DNA from: Mesostigma viride
Lineage: Eukaryota; Streptophyta; Mesostigmatophyceae; Mesostigmatales; Mesostigmataceae
Direction: 5' to 3'
NCBI GenBank assembly: GCA_009746045.1
Contig: RPFO01000299.1
Coordinates: 2,456,350-2,520,349, forward strand
Length of the DNA: 64,000 nt
Below the pieces are notes generated by a model, which saw only the letters and a program-made list of their open reading frames with translations, was not told the origin of the DNA and did no database searches. Every line of letters starts with the position of its first letter. Within the stretch, counting starts at the first letter, position 1. Made by a program: the position numbers and the translations under genes. Below are positions 54,391-63,275 of the stretch, one piece after another.

Positions 54391-54511
54391 CTGCGAACAT
54401 TTCAACGGAAAGTAAAAATCCGCTTAGTTGTCGGAAATGACATTTCTGGCGAATATTGCAAAAAAATGCTTATTGTATTTCACGACATCAATTAAATGGG
54501 CGGAGACTTAC

Positions 54512-55183
54512 GAAGATCGGCCCGCCACCTTCCAAATTGCTCTGCGTCATTTCGAAAACATCGTCTTCCCCTGCATCGCCCCCCTTCCCCCTTCCCCTTG
54601 GCCGCGGCGGGGGCATATCGCCCGTCGCGACCGGCTTGGAAGTCGCGGGGGGATCCCTTGCGGTTGAGGGCACTGCGGCCGACTCGTGCACACTCTCCCC
54701 CCTCTTTTGGGCTACTGCGGCAGGCGCGGCATGGGAGGGCGCGGCGGCTACTGTCTCTGGCGCATTCTGAGCCAACCGAGCCAACCTTAGCTCCTGCTGG
54801 AGCAGGGTTTCGAAACGAGGCATGAATGTGTTTTTGGAGAGATAAGGCACCTTGGCGACTTCAGGTTTGTCATTAAGGATGTCTTGGTACAGCGCGAATT
54901 GCTGTTGACGAGTGCCATTCGCGAGTCGCTGAAACCGCTCAATCTGAGACCGCTTAACCGGATCGTCCACCATCTCACGACCACCGTGGTACTCATCCTT
55001 CCCAGTGACCGCGGCAAAGCTGACACCAGATTCCACCATTGGGGGCGGCGTCACCGACCTCGCACGCTTGTGAGGAGGCTGTTGTGAGGAGGCGCCTTGG
55101 GCCTGAACTGGTTGCCCTTCAGACCCTTCCCCCCTAGGGGGAGAGTCGCCGACCACCTGCGATGTAGGGCCGCCCTTTTCCAT
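54512..55183 (-). CDS. Exon of the minus-strand gene
   Basis: Acceptor TTGTTGCAG directly before ATG, donor GTAAGT, 672 nt (224 codons), phase 0. Starts MEKGGPTSQVV; a Pro/Ser region with KRARSVTPPP; then a conserved-looking helical block VDDPVKRSQIERFQRLANG, QQQFALYQDILNDKPEVAKV and FMPRFETLLQQELRLARLAQ; then a low-complexity tail. No domain recognised. Confidence 0.65.
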
Positions 55184-55451
55184 CTGCAACAACAAAACAA
55201 AAAAATTGGAAAAATCATACGAGTCAGCAGGAAGATGCGCCCCACGTCGCAACTCAATACAAAAAATGCATCATTATGAGAAGGTACAAACAACGTTATA
55301 ATTCAGAAAGAACAGAGATTCATAACAAGAGAACGACGCACTAAAAGATGCGACCGCCGTCGCAACTTTCGTCAATTCACTCTCTATACAAACAACTCTA
55401 TGTCCCTCATAAAGAATCATTTGGCAAGGAAATGCAAAAAAATTCGGTTAC

Positions 55452-56141
55452 CAACTCCGTCGACCCATAAGTGGTTCGCGAATGGGAAATCGCTGCTGAT
55501 TTTCGGTCGGGCCCTTCATGGTATTTTCGAAATCTCGAGGCAAGGTTGCGCGGAAGAGGGCCCTCCTTAATCATGCGTGCGATCGGACTGGCCATGGAAA
55601 GGGATAGCTGGTTCCTGGACTGCCTTGCACGGTCAACCATCTTGAAACTTCCCCTAAGAAGGAAATCAGACGTCAGACGGTTGAATATGCGTACGTCAAG
55701 ATTTGACCAACCCATCATCCATTCAACCACCTTCTCCGCGGCATCATGGAAGACCTGGCTCTCATCCTCCATTCCTCCAGACCCAAACACACAATCGGCC
55801 GTGTTGTCGTCGTGCCTCCTAAGGCGAATGTTCACGTCCTCTTTGTCATCATCCATTTCCGACAGCCGAATTACAGCCCTTTTGGCTCCCTCCACTCCAT
55901 CCTCAAGAAGGACGTCCATCTGCGCCCCTCCCACACAATTGTTGTCAACGTATTGTTGCAGATGACGGGAAATCATGTCCTTTCCGAAATCTACGATGTG
56001 TTCCCCACACAGACCGAAGTTGGTAATTGACAGCTTTTTACATTTCCTATCCCGGCACTTCTTATCGGGATCCTTCTCAAAAATCCGGAAAACAGCGTCC
56101 TGATATGGACGTCCCCTTATGTCGACCGTCAGACTGGACAT
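55452..56141 (-). CDS. Exon or gene start with C-x4-C...C-x2-H motif
   Basis: Acceptor GTTTTGCAG immediately before ATG, donor GTAACC, 690 nt (230 codons), phase 0. Cys/His motif CRDRKCKKLSITNFGLCGEH, then an acidic, helical protein (VIRLSEMDDDKEDVNIRLRR, AEKVVEWMMGWSNLDVRIF, RGSFKMVDRARQSRNQLSL). The Cys/His pattern is shared with the exon at 56,554-57,419, so the two are related. It may begin a separate gene whose 5' UTR intron ends at the ATG. Confidence 0.6.
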
Positions 56142-56167
56142 CTGCAAAACCAGAACATACCGGCCGC

Positions 56168-56287
56168 AGTGAGAGAAGCTAGGGCGCCCTCCCTCCTTCT
56201 CACTGTGTATATAGGGTTGAAGGTTCCTTTACTCTGTATTGGCACCCACGTGACGCAGTCACGTGCTTATTAATTATTAATTAATTA
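56168..56287 (+). mobile_element. SINE-like 120-bp element with 11-bp target duplication
   Basis: Flanked by ATACCGGCCGC at 56,157-56,167 and 56,288-56,298. It has two potential hairpins (CAGTGAGAGAAG...CTTCTCACTG and CACGTGAC-GCA-GTCACGTG) and a TTAATTA-type tail. Homologous to 32,461-32,570. It sits about 30 bp upstream, on the gene strand, of the acceptor at 56,142. Confidence 0.75.
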
Positions 56288-56553
56288 ATACCGGCCGCGA
56301 GTAGTTTATATTATAAAAAAAAAATTGGCATTTATTAAGTCATCTTCATCTATTTACGCGAGCTAAAATTTGAAGAAAATGCAACAAAGAAACGCCCTGG
56401 GGCGCAACTTCCTCAATAACCACTTTTTACGTACAAACGAATGGCAATCACATTGACTACGATTGTCACTACATACGAATGTCCAGACAATATAATGTGT
56501 ATGTAGAGGGGGGGCATTCAACACGAGAGAAACGCCGGCGGGCGCAACTCATA

Positions 56554-57419
56554 TCAATATAGACTGTCCCGCGACTCGTTCCACTCTCTGCAGGTTTTGC
56601 AACAACCGATCGAGCGAACTCTCGGAACCTCTTTCGCCGCCATTTCATCGACACGAGCGAACATCTCTTCTTTGGCGGCCACCAACTTTGCCTCCTTGTT
56701 GGCGGTGTCAGGATAGATTTCGGACCTCCTCGTCTTCATCGGGGCCACTCTCTCCAAATACTCTGCACACAGAGAATCCTGCTCCTCCTCCACAATCGCC
56801 TTCACGCCGGATACAATCGCTTTGGCTTTTGTTTCCACGCGAAAATCGAACTCTCGTTGAGTTATCAGCGGAATGTCGGCGAGCGCAAAACACATACGCC
56901 GATAAAGTTCGCTTACATCCGTGTCACGCGAGTCGGCAAAAGGTGTCGTCATCAAAAAGCATCTCAAGCTACTCCAACCATTTTCTTGGGCGCCGGCAAC
57001 GTAGCCTCCCTTTGCCAAGTCCGCACCTGTCGCGGAGTCTTTGACTATCCAATCTTCAAGCAAGTACTCGTCTCCCCCGGTGAAATCAAAATTTACACCC
57101 ACGACCTCTCCGGCAGTCATGTCCAGGCGAAGTCGCAGGGCCCCCCCGCCAATCCAGGTCCGAGGGCGCCCGCCATTCCAAGTCCGCGACTGAGGGCATT
57201 TTCGATGTGACGAGAATGTTCTTCGTGCTTTCGGCAATACAAGTCAAATCCGAGAGCGGTTTTCTTGCAAGTGGACACATCACACTTGCGCGGCGCCCCT
57301 ATTGAGCGAGCAACACTCTGAATGACAGTGGCAACCGCTTGGTGTTGTTGAAGTCGTTGCCAATCCTCCATCAGGAGGTGACTAGACGAATCAGACGAAT
57401 CTTCCGTCGAACCGGACAT
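56554..57419 (-). CDS. Exon or gene with C-x4-C...C-x2-H motif (paralogue)
   Basis: Acceptor CTGTCGCAG directly before ATG. Starts MSGSTEDSSDSSSHLL, then CDVSTCKKTALGFDLYCRKH. After a G7 run near 57,142 the coding signal shifts frame to LDMTAGEVVGVNFDFTGG, FADSRDTDVSELYRRMCFAL and LERVAPMKTRRSEIYP. It ends with a second Cys cluster, GCCKTCREWNESRDSLY, and a stop. The frame change at a homopolymer may be artificial. No donor was found near the end, so this may be a terminal exon. Confidence 0.55.
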
Positions 57420-57575
57420 CTGCGACAGTTTACGATAACATACCGGCCCCGGAAAATAAAATTCAAAAAACGTTTTGAAATTTTTTTATTGTACTTGTTT
57501 ATTAATACGAAGGTTTAAATTTGGCACAAAGAAACGCCCCAAGGCGCAACTTGTCGAACAGCAATATGGCGATAA

Positions 57576-57956
57576 AATCGGGGTTCTCTGAACATAGTTT
57601 CTTTATAGTGATACGGAAGGGGAGCCGCTGATGCTAGGTGAAATAGAGCTGGGTGATGTGATCGTAATAAGGTTGATTAGGCTTCTAGTGTACGAGTATT
57701 ACGGAAGATATGGCCTAATTGTTGCGGCCCATACCTTGACGGTGTGCTGAGTACCTTGACGACGGATTTTTGCGTCTAGGTTCTCCTAGCAGATCTGTGA
57801 TTGCGGACGGGTTTGCAACAGGCAATATCTGAAGTAAAACTTGACGGCTAAAACTGTTTAGAGGCCGTTGCCGGATCTGGCCGTTGGTAGAGAGCCGTTG
57901 GCCTTGAAACACGATAAAAGCTTGCTCACCTAGCTCATGGCGGTCTCTTTTGTTTT
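57576..57956 (+). repeat. Split direct repeat A1
   Basis: 381 bp, same as 62,425-62,805 as far as I can see; starts AATCGGGGTTCTCTG and ends CTCTTTTGTTTT. Confidence 0.95.
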
Positions 57957-58027
57957 AACGAAGGCGGCGACAGGGGTCAGGGGCAGCGTAGCTGACGCCC
58001 AGAATTCCTTTCTGCAAAGCGGCTGGG

Positions 58028-59086
58028 ATGCCGAAGCCCGGGCGGAAGCCAGGTTCGACAGGTGCTGGGAAGCAATTACCGAAAGCTAATCCCGAGGTGC
58101 CGACAGCTACTAAACAGACGGGAAAGGGCCGACTAGGCTGGCCGACGCAGAAGAAAAGGCTCCATCAGGAGCTCTCCACTTGCTCGGGCCTGCCTGAAGT
58201 GTGCGCTGCCTTTGAGGCGGTCCTCGGGACCGACTGGGTAACTACTGTCAGCCGGTGGTCTGCGGCCCAGCTGGAGTCCGTCGTTGGACTGCTGGTCGAC
58301 CACGTGGACGGGCCTGAAATTCTGGCAGCAGCGGACCCAAACGAAGCGCTAGTGGCAGCCCTCCAAAGCGCCCGGGACTTGGCGGACTCGGACGAAGAGG
58401 AGATGCAGCCACCACGCCGGCCCACGAAAGGGGCGAAAAAGGGGACGAAAAAAGTCGGAAGCCCAGCCCCGAGCAAGGGAAAGGCCGCGGGGGATGTGAG
58501 GGAGCAGCTCTTGGAGCTGGCGGCTATTATTGGCAAGCAGGGGCAGGCGGGCAAAGAAGAGGAGGAGGAGGAGGAGTCCGAGGAAGAGGATTTCCTGACG
58601 AAATTGAAGGATGCGCTGGCCGGGGCAGATGGGGCTTCCAGGAAGCCGAAAAAGACCAAAGGGGTGACGCTGCCCACTCGAGCACAAGTGGTGAATTGGA
58701 GGGTGCAAGAGAGAGTGCTCCCCGAGGTGCTCGAGGATGCCAACGACAATGGAGGGGGGATAAAGAGTTGGATCATGGCTACTCGCCAAGGGGGGTGGAG
58801 GAACCAGGAAAGCAGGAAGGTGGTCATGAACATCGCCCTGGCCATGGACACACTCTTCAAGGAGTTGGGGCCGGCAGCCGGGGAGTTGGCTGGGGTAGAG
58901 TATCTCATGAGGGTGGTGGCAGCCATGCTCCTAGTGGAGAGCCAGGGGTCAGGAGGGTGGAAGGTGGCTGGCCACCTCCTTGCTCTCAAGGAAGATGCCT
59001 CCTTGGTGAGCAACCCGGCCATGAAGATGGCCCTGCAAAGCGCCACGATGATGGAGAAGCTGGGCAAGGCCCAGCAAACCAAGTAA
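58028..59086 (+). CDS. ORF1 (gag-like) of the DIRS/Ngaro-like element
   Basis: 352 residues. Basic N-terminus (MPKPGRKPGSTGAGKQ), a helical segment (PEVCAAFEAVLGTDWVTTVS), a basic patch, an acidic tract (KEEEEEEESEEEDFL), then a conserved-looking helical C-terminus (IKSWIMATRQGGWRNQESRK, GVEYLMRVVAAMLLVES). No zinc knuckle. Position and composition fit a nucleocapsid-type protein; the role is inferred from position only. Confidence 0.75.
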   Translation: MPKPGRKPGSTGAGKQLPKANPEVPTATKQTGKGRLGWPTQKKRLHQELSTCSGLPEVCAAFEAVLGTDWVTTVSRWSAAQLESVVGLLVDHVDGPEILAAADPNEALVAALQSARDLADSDEEEMQPPRRPTKGAKKGTKKVGSPAPSKGKAAGDVREQLLELAAIIGKQGQAGKEEEEEEESEEEDFLTKLKDALAGADGASRKPKKTKGVTLPTRAQVVNWRVQERVLPEVLEDANDNGGGIKSWIMATRQGGWRNQESRKVVMNIALAMDTLFKELGPAAGELAGVEYLMRVVAAMLLVESQGSGGWKVAGHLLALKEDASLVSNPAMKMALQSATMMEKLGKAQQTK

Positions 59087-59133
59087 ACACCGAAAGGGTA
59101 AACCGCTCCCCCTTCCCACTGCCTCTTCCTACA

Positions 59134-61300
59134 ATGCCTCTAAGCACTACGTGGGGGAGAGTGAGGTCAGCACGCAGACGCCAGCGTGCAACTCGCCGCC
59201 GCCGGACCTTCACTCTACAACACAAGGTGATTACGTGGTTGAATTGGCTATGGCACGGGGGGGCAGACCCTCCGCCTAAATCTGGAGGCGCGTGCTCCAG
59301 AGGAACGGCGGAGGCCCTGAAAAGGGTCAAGAAGCACTGCGAGTGGTACAGTCGCCGCGTAACCGGCGTTGCGACAGGCCCCGCAGAAGGAAGTGATCTA
59401 ATCTATGGGAAATGTAATAAGTATGAACAACTTGTGGCGGAGCGGGTGAGTCTGCCGAAGCGCGAGGTGGCAGGAAAGGCGAAGCTGCTGGATTTGCTGG
59501 CGCTACGACCTAGTTGGCGAGAGGTGTACGCGAGCGAAGCCAACTGCATCAAGCCGGAGGTGGCTGCCAGTGCGAGGTATTGGAATGTACCTGCCCCCAG
59601 CCGAGGGTGCACCATGGCGGAGTGGGGCAAGTTGATGGGGAGGGCAGCGGACGTGGGGATGGTGGAGTTCCGAGAGACGCGGCCAAAGTGGGTAGACGGA
59701 TGTTTTGGGGTGGCCAAAGGAGTGGGGGAGTTAAGGCTCATTGTGAATAAGAAGTTGGGGAACGCACTGTGGGTGGACCCCCCTAAGACGGTGTTACCCC
59801 ACCTGGGCATATACTCGGAGGTCTATATCAAGGGTCGGTGCTACACGGCCAAGAGCGATCTGGTCTCGTATTACTATACCATCCAAGTGCCGGAGTGGTG
59901 GTGGGATTATCAAGGGCTACCTGATGTGTGGTCCACCGATGTCGGGCTGCCGGGGCGGCGGAGGAGGGTGTGGCCAGTGCTGAAAGTGCTGGCCATGGGG
60001 CACTCCCACGCTGTAGCGCTAGGGGAAGCCATCCATGAGATGGTCCTCTATGCCACGGGCGCTTTGGATCCTAGACGGCAGGTGAACCGCCTCACAAGTG
60101 TAGGGGAGCTGACCGTGCTTCGGAATGCATGGGGTAACCCAACCGCCCTAGCCATCGAGTACAAGGAGGAGAGCACGAGGGAGATGCAAATCGACCTTGA
60201 GGACCCCCCTGCCCCTATGGTATCCATCACTATTGATGACCTGGTGGTCAGCAATGGGCGCACGTGCGAGGCGGTGAATCGCTTAATCGCGAGTGCTATT
60301 GAAGACGAAGACGGGTACGCGCCTAACAACCTTGTGCCCTCCAAGGACAAGACGATCATGGCTAGCCCGGAGGGGGAGGACGAGCTAGAAGCTCTGGGTG
60401 TTGTTCACCGGCGGGATGGGGTGTTGGAGCCGACAGCTAAGCAGCTCACCCTTGTGGTTGCGCACACTCGTGTACTCCTCGAGAGGGGACGCGCTACCGC
60501 TGAGGCGCTGGCGGCCGTCGTGGGCCGGTGGGTGTGGCTGCAGATGCTCAGCCGCACTTGCTTGTCCATATGGCAGCAGAGTTTTAAGTTCATCAACCTC
60601 AAGGGGTGGGGCCAGCGAACGCGACCTTTGTGGCAAGGTGTGCGCGATGAGCTCGAGTGTGCCATGGCGTTGGCCCCCATGCTCCGTGTGGACCGGGGGG
60701 CTGCCCTGGCTCCGGTGGTGGTGGCCTCGGATGCGTCTAGTTTTGGGCAGGGGGTTGTCTACGCTGAGATGGCCCCAGCTGAGGTGACGGAATTAGCTCG
60801 GGCCCGGGAGGTGCGGGGTTACCCAACCCTCCTCACCCCAGGTGAGGCCATGTATGCCGGGCCTAGACCCTTGACCAAGGCCGCGGAAAAAGCCATCATC
60901 CACGGGCGATGGCGCGTCGGGATCAAGAGTCGCTGGCGCGATTCGACCATGCACATCAACGAGAAGGAAGTGCGGGCCGCTGTGAAGGGGGTGGAGCGCT
61001 CGGCCCGGAACCTCGGAACATGGGGTAAGCGGGTGGTGAGGTTAGTGGACTCCACTGCCGCTTTGGGCTGCTTGGCTAAAGGGCGTTCCTCTTCTTACCG
61101 GTTAAACAAGCAATGCCGCCGGTTGTGCGCTCTTACGTTGGTCACCGGCAGCCGCTCACAATGGGTCTGGACGCCAAGTGAGCTTCAGCCTGCGGATGGG
61201 CCTTCGCGGGGGCTTTCCATGGCTGCCTCGGTGGCCGGGTGGGTCCGCGATTTGACTCGCGAGGGTGTTCATCCCAATCCCGGGCCTCGGCTTGGCGCTA
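59134..61300 (+). CDS. Reverse transcriptase and RNase H of the DIRS/Ngaro-like element
   Basis: Start MPLSTTWGRVRS at 59,134, 47 bp after ORF1. RT motifs: ELRLIVNKKLGN, AKSDLVSYYYTIQVP (motif A Asp), LKVLAMGHSHAVALGE (motif B) and VSITIDDLVVSN (catalytic IDD). RNase H: VVASDASSFGQG (Asp), HINEKEVRAAVKG (Glu), RLVDSTAALGCLAKG (Asp) and TPSELQPADGPSR (Asp). The same frame runs on into the recombinase N-terminal domain. All expected catalytic residues are present. Confidence 0.92.
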
Positions 61301-62216
61301 GCTACTTGACCCTTCTTGAGGGCAAGGTGAAGCCGGCTACTTTGATGGTTTACCATCGGGGTCTTAGGTCCTTTTTCGCATGGTGGGCGAGCCGGCGGGG
61401 TCGGGTTGGCAGCTTGTTGCGCGGCTTGACGATAGAGGAATACTATTGCGAGTATGTCGCTTGGGCGCACTCACGGTGTTACAGCCGCCAGTTGTGTGTC
61501 AATGCGCTTATGGGCCTGAATTTGTACTTCCCCCGGGAGGTGCGGGATTGGGCCTTGGCACGAAGTGTTTTGGCTGGCTGGCGCACGTTGGCACCCCCTC
61601 GTGCCCCCCCCCCATTCCATGGGAGGCTGCGTTTGCGCTTGCTTGTACTATGGTGCTCCAGCGGCAGCCTCGTGCGGCTATGATGGTCATCGTTATTTTC
61701 CAACAATACCTGCGGGTATCGGAGGCGCTCAACCTGTTGGTCGGCCATGTGCGCTTGCAGCCTGATGTTCGGTTGCGGGGTTCGCAGCGGGGCGCCTTGT
61801 TGTTGATGTCAGCTAAGACGGCTAAGGGGGAGGTGCAGTCTGTGGTGATCGAGGATGTCATGACTGAGACCCTCTTGCGGGCTTGTATGCGTGGCAAGGC
61901 GGCCTGGGAGCGGGTGTTCCCTTACGATTATGCCCAGTTCAGCCGGGTTTGGCATCAGGCCACGCAAGCTTTGGGGGTCGACACGGTGTTTACCATTCAC
62001 GGGCTGCGGCATGGGGGGGCTACCTATGATTTTTTGCGGCAGCGCAGCATGGCTGATATTCAGCATCGGGGTCGCTGGCGCAGCAGCAAAACTGTCGCCC
62101 ACTATGTGGGATTGCACCGGAGCTTGGCCCTCACCCTTCCTGACGCCCTGGTTCGGGCTATCGCCGCCTGCCCCCCGCGCATTTGGCGGAGCGTCTTTTC
62201 TCTGCCTTCCTCTTAA
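61301..62216 (+). CDS. Tyrosine recombinase of the DIRS/Ngaro-like element
   Basis: The SAM-like N-terminal domain continues the RT frame (TLMVYHRGLRSFFAWWAS, YYCEYVAWAHSRCYSRQLC). At a C10 run near 61,605-61,614 the coding signal moves to the next frame (WEAAFALACTMVLQRQ) and reaches the catalytic part. Arg is in QQYLRVSEALNLLV, the His-x-x-Arg box is HGLRHGGAT, then HRGRWRSSKTVAHYV with the Tyr nucleophile; stop at 62,216. The R-HxxR-Y set is complete. The frame change may be an assembly indel, a disabling mutation or frameshifting. Confidence 0.9.
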
Positions 62217-62292
62217 GTTCCCTTCATTCTTGTCTTATGCGTCCACCGGTTTTTGTTTTGCCCCTGGCTTGGGTCGCCAGGGAGGGATGTAA

Positions 62293-62426
62293 GGGTAAGG
62301 CTAGCCTTTTTGGACATAAAGTGTTCCCATGGGTAAGGATGGCCAGTTGAGGGCCACTTCCCGATGTGCTCTACTTATTGTTTTAATAAAGAGTCTGGTT
62401 ACCCTGGAGTTCCACGGTTAATAGAA
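62293..62426 (+). repeat. Split direct repeat B1
   Basis: 134 bp from GGGTAAGGCTAGCC to GGTTAATAGAA, the same as 62,839-62,972. It overlaps A2 by two bases. Confidence 0.93.
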
Positions 62427-62805
62427 TCGGGGTTCTCTGAACATAGTTTCTTTATAGTGATACGGAAGGGGAGCCGCTGATGCTAGGTGAAATAGAGCTG
62501 GGTGATGTGATCGTAATAAGGTTGATTAGGCTTCTAGTGTACGAGTATTACGGAAGATATGGCCTAATTGTTGCGGCCCATACCTTGACGGTGTGCTGAG
62601 TACCTTGACGACGGATTTTTGCGTCTAGGTTCTCCTAGCAGATCTGTGATTGCGGACGGGTTTGCAACAGGCAATATCTGAAGTAAAACTTGACGGCTAA
62701 AACTGTTTAGAGGCCGTTGCCGGATCTGGCCGTTGGTAGAGAGCCGTTGGCCTTGAAACACGATAAAAGCTTGCTCACCTAGCTCATGGCGGTCTCTTTT
62801 GTTTT
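62425..62805 (+). repeat. Split direct repeat A2
   Basis: Second copy of the 381-bp A repeat, directly after B1. Confidence 0.95.
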
Positions 62806-62838
62806 CCCACCCGCCCTCCCTGTGTGTTGCCTGTTTGG

Positions 62839-62972
62839 GGGTAAGGCTAGCCTTTTTGGACATAAAGTGTTCCCATGGGTAAGGATGGCCAGTTGAGGGC
62901 CACTTCCCGATGTGCTCTACTTATTGTTTTAATAAAGAGTCTGGTTACCCTGGAGTTCCACGGTTAATAGAA
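62839..62972 (+). repeat. Split direct repeat B2
   Basis: Second copy of the 134-bp B repeat; its end is the right border of the element. Confidence 0.93.
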
Positions 62973-63008
62973 CATTATCTATTCAATGTGCGATTGATGT
63001 GCTGAAAC

Positions 63009-63179
63009 CTTCCAGACTTTGACACTGTCCGGTATGACCGGACTCGGACGAGGAGTCGAATCGGAAGCGAGCCAGTAATCCTCAACTATTTTTTTGATGT
63101 ACAATGGAAGACTCCTTCCATTTTGTCGAAGTGCGTCGGTCCTTTGCCTTTTGGCCAAACACTCAACCTCCACCATTTC
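63009..63179 (-). CDS. Phase-0 exon upstream of the DIRS insertion
   Basis: Acceptor CTACGCGCAG, donor GTTTCA, 171 nt (57 codons): EMVEVECLAKRQRTDALRQN, PLYIKKIVEDYWLAS and PDSVKVWK. The following intron would contain the DIRS-like element and rejoin at 57,419. No domain recognised. Confidence 0.5.
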
Positions 63180-63275
63180 CTGCGCGTAGGAGGAAAATGA
63201 TACGTTATAAATAAACATTAATTTATTTAAAATAACATCATATAAACAAGTTATTACTCTACATTTCCAGTTTTT

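Larger units (their letters stand above)
57576..62972 (+). mobile_element. DIRS/Ngaro-like tyrosine-recombinase retrotransposon with split direct repeats
   Basis: Structure A1 (57,576-57,956), ORFs, B1 (62,293-62,426), A2 (62,425-62,805), B2 (62,839-62,972): the A1...B1A2...B2 split-repeat layout of PAT/Ngaro-type elements. It carries gag-like ORF1, RT with RNase H, and a tyrosine recombinase. There is no LTR and no target duplication. A1/A2 are 381 bp and B1/B2 134 bp, apparently identical within each pair, so the insertion is very recent. It lies between minus-strand exons 57,419 and 63,009. Confidence 0.93.

Noticed and set aside
58165-59082. Long minus-strand frame under DIRS ORF1
   Set aside because: Ser/Pro/Ala-rich antisense shadow of the plus-strand ORF1.
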